From: Nitrospira sp.
Lineage (GTDB): Bacteria; Nitrospirota; Nitrospiria; Nitrospirales; Nitrospiraceae
Reading direction: 5' to 3'
Assembly: GCA_024760525.1 (NCBI GenBank)
Contig: CP060499.1
Location: 930,001-994,000, forward strand
Length of the DNA stretch: 64,000 nucleotides
The stretch's first letter is position 1. Each line of letters opens with the position of its first letter. Positions 7,592 to 16,640 of the stretch are shown here, piece by piece. Made by a program: the position numbers and the translations under genes. The notes beneath the pieces were generated by a model, which searched no databases, had not been told where the DNA came from, and saw nothing but the letters and a program-made list of their open reading frames with translations.

Positions 7592-9466
7592 ATGTGTGGG
7601 ATCACAGGGATCTTCAATTTGAACGGGGACGCGGTCTCACCAGTCGCACTGCGCAAGATGACTGATGTCATTGCGCACCGTGGGCCGGACGGAGAAGGGT
7701 TTTTTGTCGACCGCTTCATCGGTTTAGGACACCGGCGTTTGGCTATTATCGATCTGACATCGGCTGGCCAGCAACCAATGGCTACACTGGATGACCGATA
7801 CATCCTCACTTATAACGGCGAAATCTATAACTTCCGGGAGCTTCGTGCCGAGTTGGAGCAGTGCGGTCATCGGTTTCGCTCTCGGACGGACACAGAAGTT
7901 CTCCTCCATGCGTATGCTGAATGGGGAGAAAAGGCGCTTGATCGTTTAAACGGGATGTTCGCATTCGCCGTTTGGGACCGTCAGCGACAGGAGCTTTTTC
8001 TCGCGCGCGACCGCTACGGCATCAAACCGCTGTACTATACGCTTCAAGACAATGCCTTTCTCTTCGGGTCGGAAGCAAAAGCGATTCTTGCCCATCCATC
8101 GTACCGGTGCGAAATGGACAAGGAAGCTCTGCTCGAGTATTTCACCTTCCAAAATTTTTTCACCGACCGGACCCTGTTTGCAAATATACGGTTACTGCCG
8201 GCCGGCTGCACGCTCCGACTTTCAATCGGGATGCGACGACTCGGCCCTGTGAGTCGATATTGGGACTATGAATTTGTCGAGCCGGAACGCGCGGGAGATG
8301 AGCGGGAGTATCTGGAAGAACTTGACCGATTGTTTTGCCAGGCAGTCCGTCGCCAACTGGTCAGCGACGTGGACGTCGGCGCCTATTTGAGTGGAGGGAT
8401 GGATTCGGGTTCGATTACCGCCATAGCCGCAAAGCAGCTTCCGTATTTGAAAACCTTCACGTGCGGCTTTGATCTCCATTCGGCTTCCGGCCTTGAGTTG
8501 AGTTTTGATGAGAGGGAAAAGGCCGAATTTATGTCCTATCTCTTTAAGACCGAGCACTATGAAATGGTGCTGAAGGCCGGCGACATGGAACGTATCCTCC
8601 CCAAGCTTACCCAGCATCTTGAAGAGCCGCGTGTCGGTCAAAGTTATCCTAACTTCTACATGGCCCAATTAGCCGGCAAGTTTGTGAAGGTCGTGTTGTC
8701 CGGTGGAGGAGGCGACGAGTTATTCGGTGGGTATCCATGGCGTTATTATCGAGCCGTCATCAATAATGACTTTGAAGATTATGTCGATAAGTATTACTTA
8801 TACTGGCAACGCTTAATTCCTAATAAGGACATCAAGGAGGTATTTACTCCCATCCACCGCGATGTCCAACATGTATGGACCCGCGACATCTTCCGCGATG
8901 TCTTCACAAAACATGCTCCTACACTGACCCGCCCTGAAGATTACATCAACCATTCGCTGTATTTTGAAGCGAAGACCTTCCTGCACGGCCTTCTCGTCTT
9001 AGATGATAAGTTGAGCATGGCCCACGGACTCGAAACGCGCGTTCCATTTTTAGATAATGATCTGGTCGAATTTGCGATGAACCTGCCCGTTCATTTGAAA
9101 CTGGGCAACTTGTCGCACGTTATTCGTCAGGATGAGAATGACGTTGGCGACAAATCTGCGAGGTACTTTAGTAAGACCAAGGACGGTAAACTGCTGTTGA
9201 GGAAGGCGATGGAGCGGTATATCCCTTTGGAAGTCACCGACGGAGCCAAACAAGGATTCTCCGCGCCAGATGCCTCCTGGTTTAAGGGAGAAAGTATCGA
9301 ATACGTCCGGCGAAAAGTGTTGAGCGAACGCGCAAGAATCTATGAATTTCTTGATCGAAAGGCGGTGGAGCGTTTGGTGACAGAGCATCTGGAAGGGAGG
9401 CAGAACCGGCGATTGCTGATCTGGTCCTTGCTGAATGTCGAGAATTGGTGTGAGCAGTTTCTTTAA
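7592..9466 (+). CDS. Asparagine synthase-type amidotransferase, paralogue 1
   Basis: 624 residues with both AsnB domains. Cys2 (MCGITG) is the class II glutaminase nucleophile once Met1 is removed, and RHRGPDGEG-type and YNGEIYN motifs complete the glutaminase domain. The synthetase domain has the ATP pyrophosphatase loop SGGMDSGS from residue 267 and SGGGGDELFGGYP near 370. It takes ammonia from glutamine and forms an amide on an ATP-activated carboxylate. In O-antigen loci such as wbt of Francisella, AsnB-like proteins are linked to uronamide sugars, so that role is likelier than free asparagine synthesis. It is one of four paralogues in the window; the PP-loop has Gly where most have a second Ser. 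Confidence 0.85.
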   Translation: MCGITGIFNLNGDAVSPVALRKMTDVIAHRGPDGEGFFVDRFIGLGHRRLAIIDLTSAGQQPMATLDDRYILTYNGEIYNFRELRAELEQCGHRFRSRTDTEVLLHAYAEWGEKALDRLNGMFAFAVWDRQRQELFLARDRYGIKPLYYTLQDNAFLFGSEAKAILAHPSYRCEMDKEALLEYFTFQNFFTDRTLFANIRLLPAGCTLRLSIGMRRLGPVSRYWDYEFVEPERAGDEREYLEELDRLFCQAVRRQLVSDVDVGAYLSGGMDSGSITAIAAKQLPYLKTFTCGFDLHSASGLELSFDEREKAEFMSYLFKTEHYEMVLKAGDMERILPKLTQHLEEPRVGQSYPNFYMAQLAGKFVKVVLSGGGGDELFGGYPWRYYRAVINNDFEDYVDKYYLYWQRLIPNKDIKEVFTPIHRDVQHVWTRDIFRDVFTKHAPTLTRPEDYINHSLYFEAKTFLHGLLVLDDKLSMAHGLETRVPFLDNDLVEFAMNLPVHLKLGNLSHVIRQDENDVGDKSARYFSKTKDGKLLLRKAMERYIPLEVTDGAKQGFSAPDASWFKGESIEYVRRKVLSERARIYEFLDRKAVERLVTEHLEGRQNRRLLIWSLLNVENWCEQFL

Positions 9467-9531
9467 GGCGCTGTGCCTACACTGTGAACGACCCACTGCT
9501 ATTGGCCGGGAGACCCAGGGATGATCCCGGC

Positions 9532-9538
9532 AAGGAGA
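9532..9538 (+). promoter_or_regulatory. Ribosome binding site deciding a GTG start
   Basis: AAGGAGA lies 8 bases before GTG 9547. It supports 9547 over the upstream in-frame GTG 9484, which has no such site. Confidence 0.5.
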
Positions 9539-9546
9539 CATCTCTT

Positions 9547-10344
9547 GTGCGAATAAGTCAAGCCGGAAAGATTTTTGCCTGTTCGAGATGCAAATTCGAC
9601 CTGTTCATTGGCGATCAAGATCAACGAATCGCTTGCCCGTCGTGTCTGGCAGAATTTGTCAAGGATACGCTCGTCTGGAACTTCATTCCTCAGGAGAACG
9701 AGATTTCTTTGCCAATCTGGAGAGCATGGCAGGCCGTTCAAGATAACGGGGTCGCTAGTTATCAGGCGGACCCCGACCACAATTTGTCAGTGGGGAAACG
9801 GGAAGATTGCAAGCGGTTCGCCGACTTTTGCAACTATCACGGGATGGTCCTTGATGTCGGGTGCGGGCCTCAGCCTTGGCCGGCATACTTTGACGCAGAC
9901 GAGAAAGTGTTTTTCATAGGGGTCGATCCGCTCGCAGGAACACAACCGAGTGGATATCTGACTATGAAAGCCTTGGCTGAATATCTTCCATTCCGCGACC
10001 GGGTATTCGATCACGTCCTGTTCAGCACGACTCTGGATCATTTCGTCGACCCGGTGGAATCGCTGAGAGAGGCTGTGCGCGTATGCAAGCCCTCGGGTGA
10101 AATCGACGTGTGGTTAGGTGAAAAAAAGCCGGGAGCGCCTACCCCGGTGAGTTCGCCTGAGTGGTATACACGTCTAAAGAAGCCAGAACTAGCTGAAGAT
10201 GTGTTCCACATTAAACGACTCAACTCCGATGAATTCCGCGCGATTGCGAAGAAGGTAGGTGTGCATATTGTGCAAGCCGAAGCCCATCCGATCGATGCAT
10301 ATCGCACAAGTTATTTCTATAGACTAAAGACCAGCGCTGATTGA
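9547..10344 (+). CDS. SAM-dependent methyltransferase with Trm112-like zinc ribbon
   Basis: About 265 residues. Two CxxC pairs at the N-terminus (CSRC, CPSC) form a short Trm112-like zinc ribbon. The SAM-binding motif VLDVGCGPQPW follows near residue 100 and DHVLFSTTLDHF is the motif II/III region of class I methyltransferases. The substrate is not visible; a sugar or glycan methylation is likely from context. The start at GTG 9547 is chosen from the strong ribosome site; an in-frame GTG at 9484 would add 21 unconserved-looking residues. The stop codon directly abuts the ATG of the next gene, so the two are coupled. Confidence 0.7.
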   Translation: MRISQAGKIFACSRCKFDLFIGDQDQRIACPSCLAEFVKDTLVWNFIPQENEISLPIWRAWQAVQDNGVASYQADPDHNLSVGKREDCKRFADFCNYHGMVLDVGCGPQPWPAYFDADEKVFFIGVDPLAGTQPSGYLTMKALAEYLPFRDRVFDHVLFSTTLDHFVDPVESLREAVRVCKPSGEIDVWLGEKKPGAPTPVSSPEWYTRLKKPELAEDVFHIKRLNSDEFRAIAKKVGVHIVQAEAHPIDAYRTSYFYRLKTSAD

Positions 10345-11217
10345 ATGGATATCGTCTTGGCGGGGGCAACCGGCTTCATCGGCAGCCATGTTCGGAAGTT
10401 GTTGTCTGCGCGACATCGGGTGATCGCTCTTACACGGGAAGAATTCCCTGTAGCGGAACGAGGGGTTGAGTGGCTTTGTGCGGACCTTTCGGAAACGTGC
10501 CAGAGTGTTCAGTTGCCACCGAGAGCAGATGCCATCGTGTATCTGGCTCAATCTCGGCACTACCGTAAGTTTCCGGACGAAGCATGGCCGATCTTTAACC
10601 TGAATATCAGAGCGCTTATGGTGATGCTGGAATACGCGAGACACTGCGGGGCGAAGCGGTTTTTTTATGCCTCGAGTGCCAATGTGTACAAGCGAAGCCA
10701 TCGACGCATTACAGAAGCGTCGGATCTTCAACCGACGACCTTTTATGCTCGGTCGAAGCTCATCGCCGAGATGATCATCGAATCCTACGCGCAATATTTC
10801 CACTGCGATGTATTTCGGCTCTTCACGGTGTACGGGCTCGGTCAACAACACATGTTAATTCCTTCCCTGGTCGATCGTGTGCGTCAATCGCAACCGATTG
10901 AGATCCGTGGGAGACGAGGGCTTCGGCTAACCCCCATATACGTGACCGACGTGAGTGCAGCCATCCAGGCTGCGCTGGAGAGAGAAAGTCCGCCGAGTGG
11001 TTTTGAGGTGTTCAATGTGGGCGGAGACGAGGCCCTCAGCATCTACGATTTGGGGCAAGTTATCGGAAAAGCCCTCAAGATACGTCCCAAGTTCAATTTT
11101 GTCGGCGGTGCACGGGAATCCGGATGGATGGCTGACAGTTCAAAGCTGACGCGAACATTCGGGCTGCGGGGGTTTGTTGGATTTCAGGATGGAATCACCC
11201 GAGTTTTGCATGGCTAG
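10345..11217 (+). CDS. NAD(P)-dependent epimerase/dehydratase (extended SDR)
   Basis: 290 residues starting with the nucleotide-binding loop GATGFIGSH. The catalytic region has ASSANVYK and YARSK, so the Tyr-x-x-x-Lys pair is present. FRLFTVYG and VFNVGGDEALS are typical of sugar-nucleotide SDR proteins. It starts with no gap after the methyltransferase stop codon and overlaps slightly with the following deacetylase-like gene, giving a compact three-gene unit (methyltransferase, SDR, NodB-like). The reaction, epimerisation, reduction or dehydration, is not determined by the motifs. Confidence 0.72.
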   Translation: MDIVLAGATGFIGSHVRKLLSARHRVIALTREEFPVAERGVEWLCADLSETCQSVQLPPRADAIVYLAQSRHYRKFPDEAWPIFNLNIRALMVMLEYARHCGAKRFFYASSANVYKRSHRRITEASDLQPTTFYARSKLIAEMIIESYAQYFHCDVFRLFTVYGLGQQHMLIPSLVDRVRQSQPIEIRGRRGLRLTPIYVTDVSAAIQAALERESPPSGFEVFNVGGDEALSIYDLGQVIGKALKIRPKFNFVGGARESGWMADSSKLTRTFGLRGFVGFQDGITRVLHG

Positions 11218-11971
11218 CGCGTCCGTCACAGGAGCACTGGAGCCTTTTACGTGGAAAATGTACGAGGTATATCTTCATGCGGCGATCAAGTCTGGATATC
11301 GGTTTTTAGGATTTGATGCTTTGGCAGACGAGTCGGTGTTGCCGGACGCTCCATTCATTCTACTGAGGCACGACATCGACTACGATCCCGATTGGACCCT
11401 CGCGATCAGTAAGATAGAGGCTGAGAACCACGTTCGCGCGACGTATTTCTTCCAGGCCGACTCTCCATTCTACAATTTAGACAGTGCCGGAACGATTTTG
11501 GTCATTGAAGAGCTTTTGCGGCAAGGTCACTGGCTGGGAGTGCACTTTGATGCTAATCGGTTGAACGATGATACAGAAATCACCGAAGAAGTGGAGAGAG
11601 CTGCGGTACGCTTTGAAGTTAGGTTTGGTGTCCGACTCGATGCCGCCTCATTTCACATGCCGACCTATCGACCCGTGAAGCATTTGCGTCTCAAGAATAA
11701 ACGCGTTAACACCTACTCGTCGCTTTTTTTTGATCGCATCACATACTTTTCCGACTCAAACCAAGATTGGCGTGGGAAAGACATTCTTAGGACACTGCAG
11801 GAAAAACTATACGCCAGAATCCAATTTCTGGTTCACCCGATCTGGTGGCGGGAAACCTATTCGCCGTTCCATGTCAAACTCGCCGAATTGGCAATGAAAT
11901 TACACATTCCGGTCGACGCCATTCTCACGCGCGAACAGCGCGACTTGCTCGCCAAAACACAAGCGAACTGA
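11210..11971 (+). CDS. NodB-like polysaccharide deacetylase family protein
   Basis: About 253 residues. LLRHDIDYDPDW carries the His-Asp start of the NodB deacetylase domain, followed by ATYFFQA, GHWLGVHFDA and a late SFHMP, which mirror the metal- and catalysis-related motifs of the family. The pattern is a divergent version seen in proteins of polysaccharide clusters, and I cannot say whether all metal ligands are kept. It may remove an acyl group from an amino sugar. No signal peptide is evident, so it may act on a cytoplasmic lipid-linked or nucleotide-sugar substrate. ATG 11189 and TTG 11174 are alternative starts that would overlap the SDR gene more. Confidence 0.6.
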   Translation: MASASVTGALEPFTWKMYEVYLHAAIKSGYRFLGFDALADESVLPDAPFILLRHDIDYDPDWTLAISKIEAENHVRATYFFQADSPFYNLDSAGTILVIEELLRQGHWLGVHFDANRLNDDTEITEEVERAAVRFEVRFGVRLDAASFHMPTYRPVKHLRLKNKRVNTYSSLFFDRITYFSDSNQDWRGKDILRTLQEKLYARIQFLVHPIWWRETYSPFHVKLAELAMKLHIPVDAILTREQRDLLAKTQAN

Positions 11972-12172
11972 TTCCACCGTCATGGCCCCCCGGGTCCTAC
12001 CATTCGGAGATACGTTCGATATCCCAATGATATCGGCGGTACTCCGTTCTGAATGGATTGTGGCTTGCGTGAGTGCCGGGATTCGCCCGCAGCATCATGC
12101 CGAACTGAGACGACTCAAACGGGTAGGGTATCGACCTGCCGGGCATGGGGGTCTTGCGCGAAGAATTCCGTC
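11972..12172 (+). other. Short gap with an unrecognised small open frame
   Basis: About 200 bases between the deacetylase-like gene and the next glycosyltransferase. A 64-codon + strand frame begins at 11982 and ends at 12176, overlapping the next gene by four bases. It includes FDIPMISAVLRSEWIVACVS, which reads like real protein but lacks any domain I know. It could be a tiny gene or the remnant of a larger one. Confidence 0.25.
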
Positions 12173-13765
12173 ATGAGTCGGATGGAGCCCAAGGTGGCTG
12201 ATCCAATCGGTAGTCTGAAGGGAATGGCCCTTCGAAAAGTCAGAGATCGAATAATAGCAACGGAGACACACCTGTCGCAATGGTTAGACCAACGAAAAGA
12301 CGGATTGCTCCGCAGACTGTGCGGCTGCCAGTGGTTCAAAACTCGCGTTGTGCTTCCCTCTATCGTGGGTTGGGGCATCGTCCGTTCACTTCCCAAAAGA
12401 GTGCTCCGATTTCCGTACCTGCGTTTCAAGAGGATGGAAGCAGAGTCATGCCTGGCCCAGTATTTGGCGCAAAGGCGAGGTGGCGTTCTCTCCGTGCTGT
12501 GCGAGTCCCGGTGGTTGAGAATGCACATAATCGTTCCGGTTGCCACCGTGGGAAAACTAATTACGTCCCCGTTCAAGAAGCGAAGCGTGGTGTTTCTCCA
12601 TCAAAATTACTATCACTTTTACTATTTGGCAAAGGCCTTGCGAGCCAGAGGATGGGATGCCGTGTTGGTAAGTCTTGAGTCGGCGAACAGTCCGCACGCC
12701 AACTTTTATCACGGTGACGATATCAATCTGTTCTCAGACGATCATGTAGAGTTTCGACGGAGCATTCGAGAATTTTTCGCACACGCCAAGAAACGGTTTC
12801 GACTCCTGCATTTTTCCGGTGCAGGCCAGATGTCTTTTTTCCCCGAGAACTGGAAATGGGAAACCGACGATTCCTGGGACATCGTGGACTGGAAAACGTC
12901 AGGCCGTCGGGTGGCCTACACGACGACCGGGTGTAATGACGGAGTGGCTCAATCATCCGTGATGAAGTGGTCCAGTACAGGAGAAGCGGGCAATGTTTGC
13001 CAAAAGTGTCCCTGGCAACCCGACCCGGCCATATGTAACGACTCAAAAAACTTGGGATGGGGTCGTAAGATCGAGCGGAATTGTGACGCATTTTTTACCG
13101 AAGGGTACCCGGCGCTGGATTACCAGATGGGAGCCAAAACGGTCAGAGAGCCAACCACGATGTGTCTGGACTCCGCATTCTGGAGACCGGATTTGCCGGT
13201 GCCGAACGAGTTCAAAATCATTCGTCAACCTGGAGAACTGCTTGTCTATCATGGAGTCGGCAACTACGAGGCGCGTACTCAAAACGGACGAAATATTAAA
13301 GGAACTCCAGCGGTCATCGAGGCCATCGAGCGATTGAAGGCCGATGGAATTCCAGTCAGACTTGTTTTTGTGACAGGAATCAAGAGCACGGAAGTGAGGT
13401 TCATCCAGGTCCAGTGTGACGTGATTGTCGATCAGCTCAACTACGGCCGGTTTGGGTCGACGGCTCAGGAAGGTATGATGTTGGGGAAGCCAACGGTTTG
13501 CTATATCAATCCGAACGAGCCAAGCCAGGACGACGTGCTCGCGTATATGAGGGAGCTTCCCCTGATTTCGGCGACCGAACAGACCATCTATCAGGTTTTG
13601 AAAAAACTTCTTCTCATGGATCCCGAAGAGCGTTCGTCGATCAGTCGTGCAAGTCGACTCTATGCGCTCAAATGGCATAGCGCTGAAGCCTGTGCGGCCC
13701 GTTACGAACAGATCTACGATCAGTTGATGCGAGGTGAAAAGGTTCAATATCCGCAAAGTTGGTAG
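12173..13765 (+). CDS. Putative glycosyltransferase with duplicated N-terminal segment
   Basis: About 530 residues. The first ~135 hold two related ~45-residue segments, beginning LSQWLDQRKDGLLRRLC and LAQYLAQRRGGVLSVLC, each ending in a hydrophobic stretch and a basic P-x-KR. The rest looks like a GT-B type glycosyltransferase: VVFLHQNYYHFYYLAKALRARGWD opens one domain and VYHGVGNY...GTPAVIEAIERL the donor domain, with FGSTAQEGMMLGKPTVCY as the usual acidic-Glu region. A CQKC pair sits in the middle. ATG 12173 is chosen since the upstream 40 residues in frame look random; ATG 12182 is possible. The sugar is unknown. Confidence 0.6.
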   Translation: MSRMEPKVADPIGSLKGMALRKVRDRIIATETHLSQWLDQRKDGLLRRLCGCQWFKTRVVLPSIVGWGIVRSLPKRVLRFPYLRFKRMEAESCLAQYLAQRRGGVLSVLCESRWLRMHIIVPVATVGKLITSPFKKRSVVFLHQNYYHFYYLAKALRARGWDAVLVSLESANSPHANFYHGDDINLFSDDHVEFRRSIREFFAHAKKRFRLLHFSGAGQMSFFPENWKWETDDSWDIVDWKTSGRRVAYTTTGCNDGVAQSSVMKWSSTGEAGNVCQKCPWQPDPAICNDSKNLGWGRKIERNCDAFFTEGYPALDYQMGAKTVREPTTMCLDSAFWRPDLPVPNEFKIIRQPGELLVYHGVGNYEARTQNGRNIKGTPAVIEAIERLKADGIPVRLVFVTGIKSTEVRFIQVQCDVIVDQLNYGRFGSTAQEGMMLGKPTVCYINPNEPSQDDVLAYMRELPLISATEQTIYQVLKKLLLMDPEERSSISRASRLYALKWHSAEACAARYEQIYDQLMRGEKVQYPQSW

Positions 13766-14011
13766 GTTGGGGTTCTTTCCTCCGTCCCGCGCAGAAAACA
13801 ATCAAACCTCGATTTGTGGAGGAGGTAGAAAGTTCATCGCGATCCAGTGTTCCGCAATGAGTTCGATGCCTAACAAGGTAGTCGTCATCTATCGACCGAA
13901 CTTCCTCGCTGAGCGTGGAAATTCCGTCTTCGACTATTCCGTGTTTCTGTCTTGGTTTGATCCCAATCTGAGTCAAATCCATCATGCTGTCGCTATTGGC
14001 TTAACCAAGGT
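13766..14011 (+). other. Intergenic region, no supported gene
   Basis: About 245 bases. A 93-codon + frame (13734-14015) and antisense frames cross it, but their composition is unlike the neighbouring proteins and none shows a domain. I see no hairpin with a T-tract and no promoter worth naming. Confidence 0.35.
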
Positions 14012-14551
14012 GTGAACGATATGTCGACCTCTAAGATTTACAGGGTGTATTTAGCGCCTATTCGGATCGCGGACCTGCCGATCATGTTCAAATGGATCAA
14101 CCATCGCGAAGAAGTGCTTCTCAATGCGCCGTACAAACCTGTAAGTGAGACACAGCACCAGACTTGGTTTGAGTCTATCCAACAGCGCAGTGATCTGGTT
14201 GTTTTTGGCATTCGCGTACGAAAGAACGATAAGTTGATTGGCTCATGCCAACTGCACGGAATTCATCCCATACATCGCACCGCTGAGCTACAAATTCGGG
14301 TTGGTGATGCGTCGGCGAGGAACAGCGGCAATGGGACTGAGGCGATACATTTGCTTCTCAATTTCGCATTCAAGGACTTGAACTTACACCGAGTTCATCT
14401 CCATGTGTTTGCGACGAATACGATGGCGATCCGTGCCTATGAGAAGGTCGGCTTTGTTCGTGAAGGCATGCTTCGAAAGGCTGCACACGTTGATGGTACC
14501 TATGTGGATATTGTCTTAATGGCACTCCTAAGAGAGGAGTATGGCAAGTAG
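14012..14551 (+). CDS. GNAT family N-acetyltransferase (RimJ/RimL-like)
   Basis: 179 residues with the GNAT fold: an N-terminal ITLAPI-like opening (VYLAPIRIADLP), the acetyl-CoA region around VGDASARNSGNGTEAIHLLL, and the C-terminal LHRVHLHVFATNTMAIRAYEKVGF so typical of RimJ/RimL and of amino-sugar N-acetyltransferases such as PseH. It probably acylates an amino sugar made in this locus. GTG at the listed start and ATG 9 bases later are both possible. It overlaps the following WbqC gene by 11 bases, so the two are probably coupled in one pathway step. Confidence 0.75.
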   Translation: MNDMSTSKIYRVYLAPIRIADLPIMFKWINHREEVLLNAPYKPVSETQHQTWFESIQQRSDLVVFGIRVRKNDKLIGSCQLHGIHPIHRTAELQIRVGDASARNSGNGTEAIHLLLNFAFKDLNLHRVHLHVFATNTMAIRAYEKVGFVREGMLRKAAHVDGTYVDIVLMALLREEYGK

Positions 14552-15257
14552 CAAGATCGTTGCTATCCATCAGCCCAACTTCTTCCCATGGCTTGGGTAT
14601 TTCAATAAACTTGCCAGAGCGGATGTGTTTATTGTGCTGGACAACGTGCAGTTCCCGAAGACCGGCGGAACCTGGATGAACCGGGTGAGGTTACTCATGA
14701 ACGGGGAGCCGGATTGGATTTCGATGCCCGTTGTCCGGTCGTATCATGGGACACGTCTGATCCACGAGATGAAGATTAACAATAGTATTCCATGGCGCAA
14801 GAAGTTGCTGAAGACCATCAATTTGTCATACGGACGCGCTCCCTTTCATGATGAAGTGGTGCCTCTTCTCAGCACACTGATGGGAAATTCCACTGATGAC
14901 CTTCGAGAGTTCAACCTGGACGCGTTGCGTGTTGTGGGAACGGCTATCGGCCTGGATCCTGGAAAGCTGATTCTTGGATCTACACTCGATGTCAAAGGAG
15001 AGGCTACGGATTTGCTGATTGCCATGGTACAAGCCGTCGGCGGCACCGCATATCTTTGCGGTGGTGGTGCAGGAGGGTATCAAGAAGATGAGAAATTCGC
15101 CGTCGCGGGCATACAGCTCATCTATCAAAGCTTCGCGCATCCGACCTATTCTCAGGTCGGCAGTGAGCAATTTTGTGCCGGTCTGTCGGTCATTGATGTT
15201 GCGATGAATTGTGGATTCAAGGGAGTTCGACGATTGATTGTTCCAACTCTTACCTAG
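14541..15257 (+). CDS. WbqC-like family protein
   Basis: 238 residues with the hallmark WbqC opening IVAIHQPNFFPWLGYFNKLARADVFIVLDNVQF. This family is widespread in O-antigen and capsule clusters but has no settled reaction; it often sits beside aminotransferases and acetyltransferases of nucleotide amino sugars, as here beside the GNAT gene. AYLCGGGAGGY near residue 170 is another conserved stretch. ATG 14541 overlaps the GNAT stop. A role in acylating or otherwise finishing an amino-sugar is inferred only from neighbours. Confidence 0.75.
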   Translation: MASSKIVAIHQPNFFPWLGYFNKLARADVFIVLDNVQFPKTGGTWMNRVRLLMNGEPDWISMPVVRSYHGTRLIHEMKINNSIPWRKKLLKTINLSYGRAPFHDEVVPLLSTLMGNSTDDLREFNLDALRVVGTAIGLDPGKLILGSTLDVKGEATDLLIAMVQAVGGTAYLCGGGAGGYQEDEKFAVAGIQLIYQSFAHPTYSQVGSEQFCAGLSVIDVAMNCGFKGVRRLIVPTLT

Positions 15258-15428
15258 AAGAAGGCTGGTTCTACGGGGCAAGGGGTGTCAGGTGTTTGTC
15301 GGTGGGTGCGAGGCCTGGGGGGAAGATTAGGTGGTGCCCATGAAGTATCGCCGATCCAAACTGCGCAGCAGTGCTGTCTGTGATGTTCCAAGCCATCGTT
15401 TACATGTGTCTTGTCAGCAAGGCAGGCA

Positions 15429-16640
15429 ATGCTAAGTAAGGTCGAGCAAGATCTTCAAAGAGACAGCTTCCCCAATATCGAAAATGTCACCGACATCGTG
15501 ATTGAATGTCATAACGTCTGCAAGCGTTTCCAGCTTGTTGATGCAGGAGATGCGTGGCGGATCATTTTGGGAATAGAGAAGATTCAAAAGCAATTCGAAG
15601 CTCTCAGCGACATATCTCTTCTGGTTCCAAAAGGCAAAATTGTGGGTGTCCTCGGCTACAACGGAGCCGGCAAGAGCACGTTACTGCGAATATTAGGAAG
15701 AGTATATAAGCCGACGTCGGGAGTGGTTTATGTCAATGGGGAAATCGCCGGACTGTTTGAACTCGGAGGATTGAGCAATCGTTTTCTGACCGGTCGAGAG
15801 TACGCGCTTCGAATGTTGGAGTATTTTGGAGCTGAAGGAGGAAGCGTTCAGGCACTTTTGGCTGACATACGGGAATTTTCAGAATTGAATGAGCACTTTG
15901 AACGACCCATCAGTACGTATTCATCTGGGATGGCGGCGAGGTTGTATTTCGCGACTGCTACGGCTCTCGAGAAGGAGATCTACCTCATAGACGAAGTATT
16001 GTCCGTCGGGGACGAGTATTTCCAAGCGAAATGCTGGAAACGGATCCGGGAACGCCTCACACGTGGGGCGTCCGGTGTCCTGGTAACACATGATTGGTCC
16101 GCCGTCATCAAGCTTTGCGAGAGGTCCTATGTTCTTGATCGCGGGAGAATTACGATTTCTGGACCTTCCGATGAGGTGATCGCGCAATACCTTAGGCTGG
16201 ATGCACCTCCTCTGAATATCGCGCGATTCGGCCATATGGAAAGGTCGTTTCAAGCTGAGACTGGACAGGATCTTGAACTGACTATTCCCATTGAAGTGTT
16301 CGAATCCGCGAACATTGAATTTGCGTTTTCCATCGAATTTCTCAGACTGGGATTCGGTTGGGAGATTCTCATATTGTCTAATTACCATTCGGTGACTGAT
16401 GCGCCTGGTCTCCGAACGATTGCGCTTCGAATTTCTCGATTCCCATTGACTCCCAATCGGTACAGTCTGAATTTGTTTCTTCGCAAATGGAATGATGATC
16501 GTACGGGAGTAGTGGTCTGCGATCGACGTACATGGACGAGTGGAAATGGTCTTGAACTGAATGTCAAGGGATCGAAAGAGGCTGCTCTAGTTCGAGTACC
16601 GTTGAAGCCGAGGATGGTCAGTAAATATGCCTCACATTGA
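15429..16640 (+). CDS. ABC polysaccharide exporter ATPase, Wzt-type, subunit A
   Basis: About 403 residues. The ATPase domain has Walker A GYNGAGKST (from residue 76), signature STYSSGMAARL (about 162), Walker B IYLIDEVLSVGDE and the H-loop VTHDW. The spacing and SGM signature place it with Wzt/TagH-type polysaccharide exporters. About 150 residues follow the ATPase, matching a C-terminal beta-rich Wzt extension that in known cases recognises the capped glycan. ATG 15429 is chosen; TTG 15411 is possible. It overlaps by 14 bases a second, different Wzt-type ATPase, and the two share one downstream permease. Confidence 0.85.
   Translation: MLSKVEQDLQRDSFPNIENVTDIVIECHNVCKRFQLVDAGDAWRIILGIEKIQKQFEALSDISLLVPKGKIVGVLGYNGAGKSTLLRILGRVYKPTSGVVYVNGEIAGLFELGGLSNRFLTGREYALRMLEYFGAEGGSVQALLADIREFSELNEHFERPISTYSSGMAARLYFATATALEKEIYLIDEVLSVGDEYFQAKCWKRIRERLTRGASGVLVTHDWSAVIKLCERSYVLDRGRITISGPSDEVIAQYLRLDAPPLNIARFGHMERSFQAETGQDLELTIPIEVFESANIEFAFSIEFLRLGFGWEILILSNYHSVTDAPGLRTIALRISRFPLTPNRYSLNLFLRKWNDDRTGVVVCDRRTWTSGNGLELNVKGSKEAALVRVPLKPRMVSKYASH

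Noticed and set aside
13734..14015. Plus-strand frame of 93 codons before the GNAT gene
   Set aside because: No ribosome site, domain or typical composition; it overlaps the end of the preceding glycosyltransferase.
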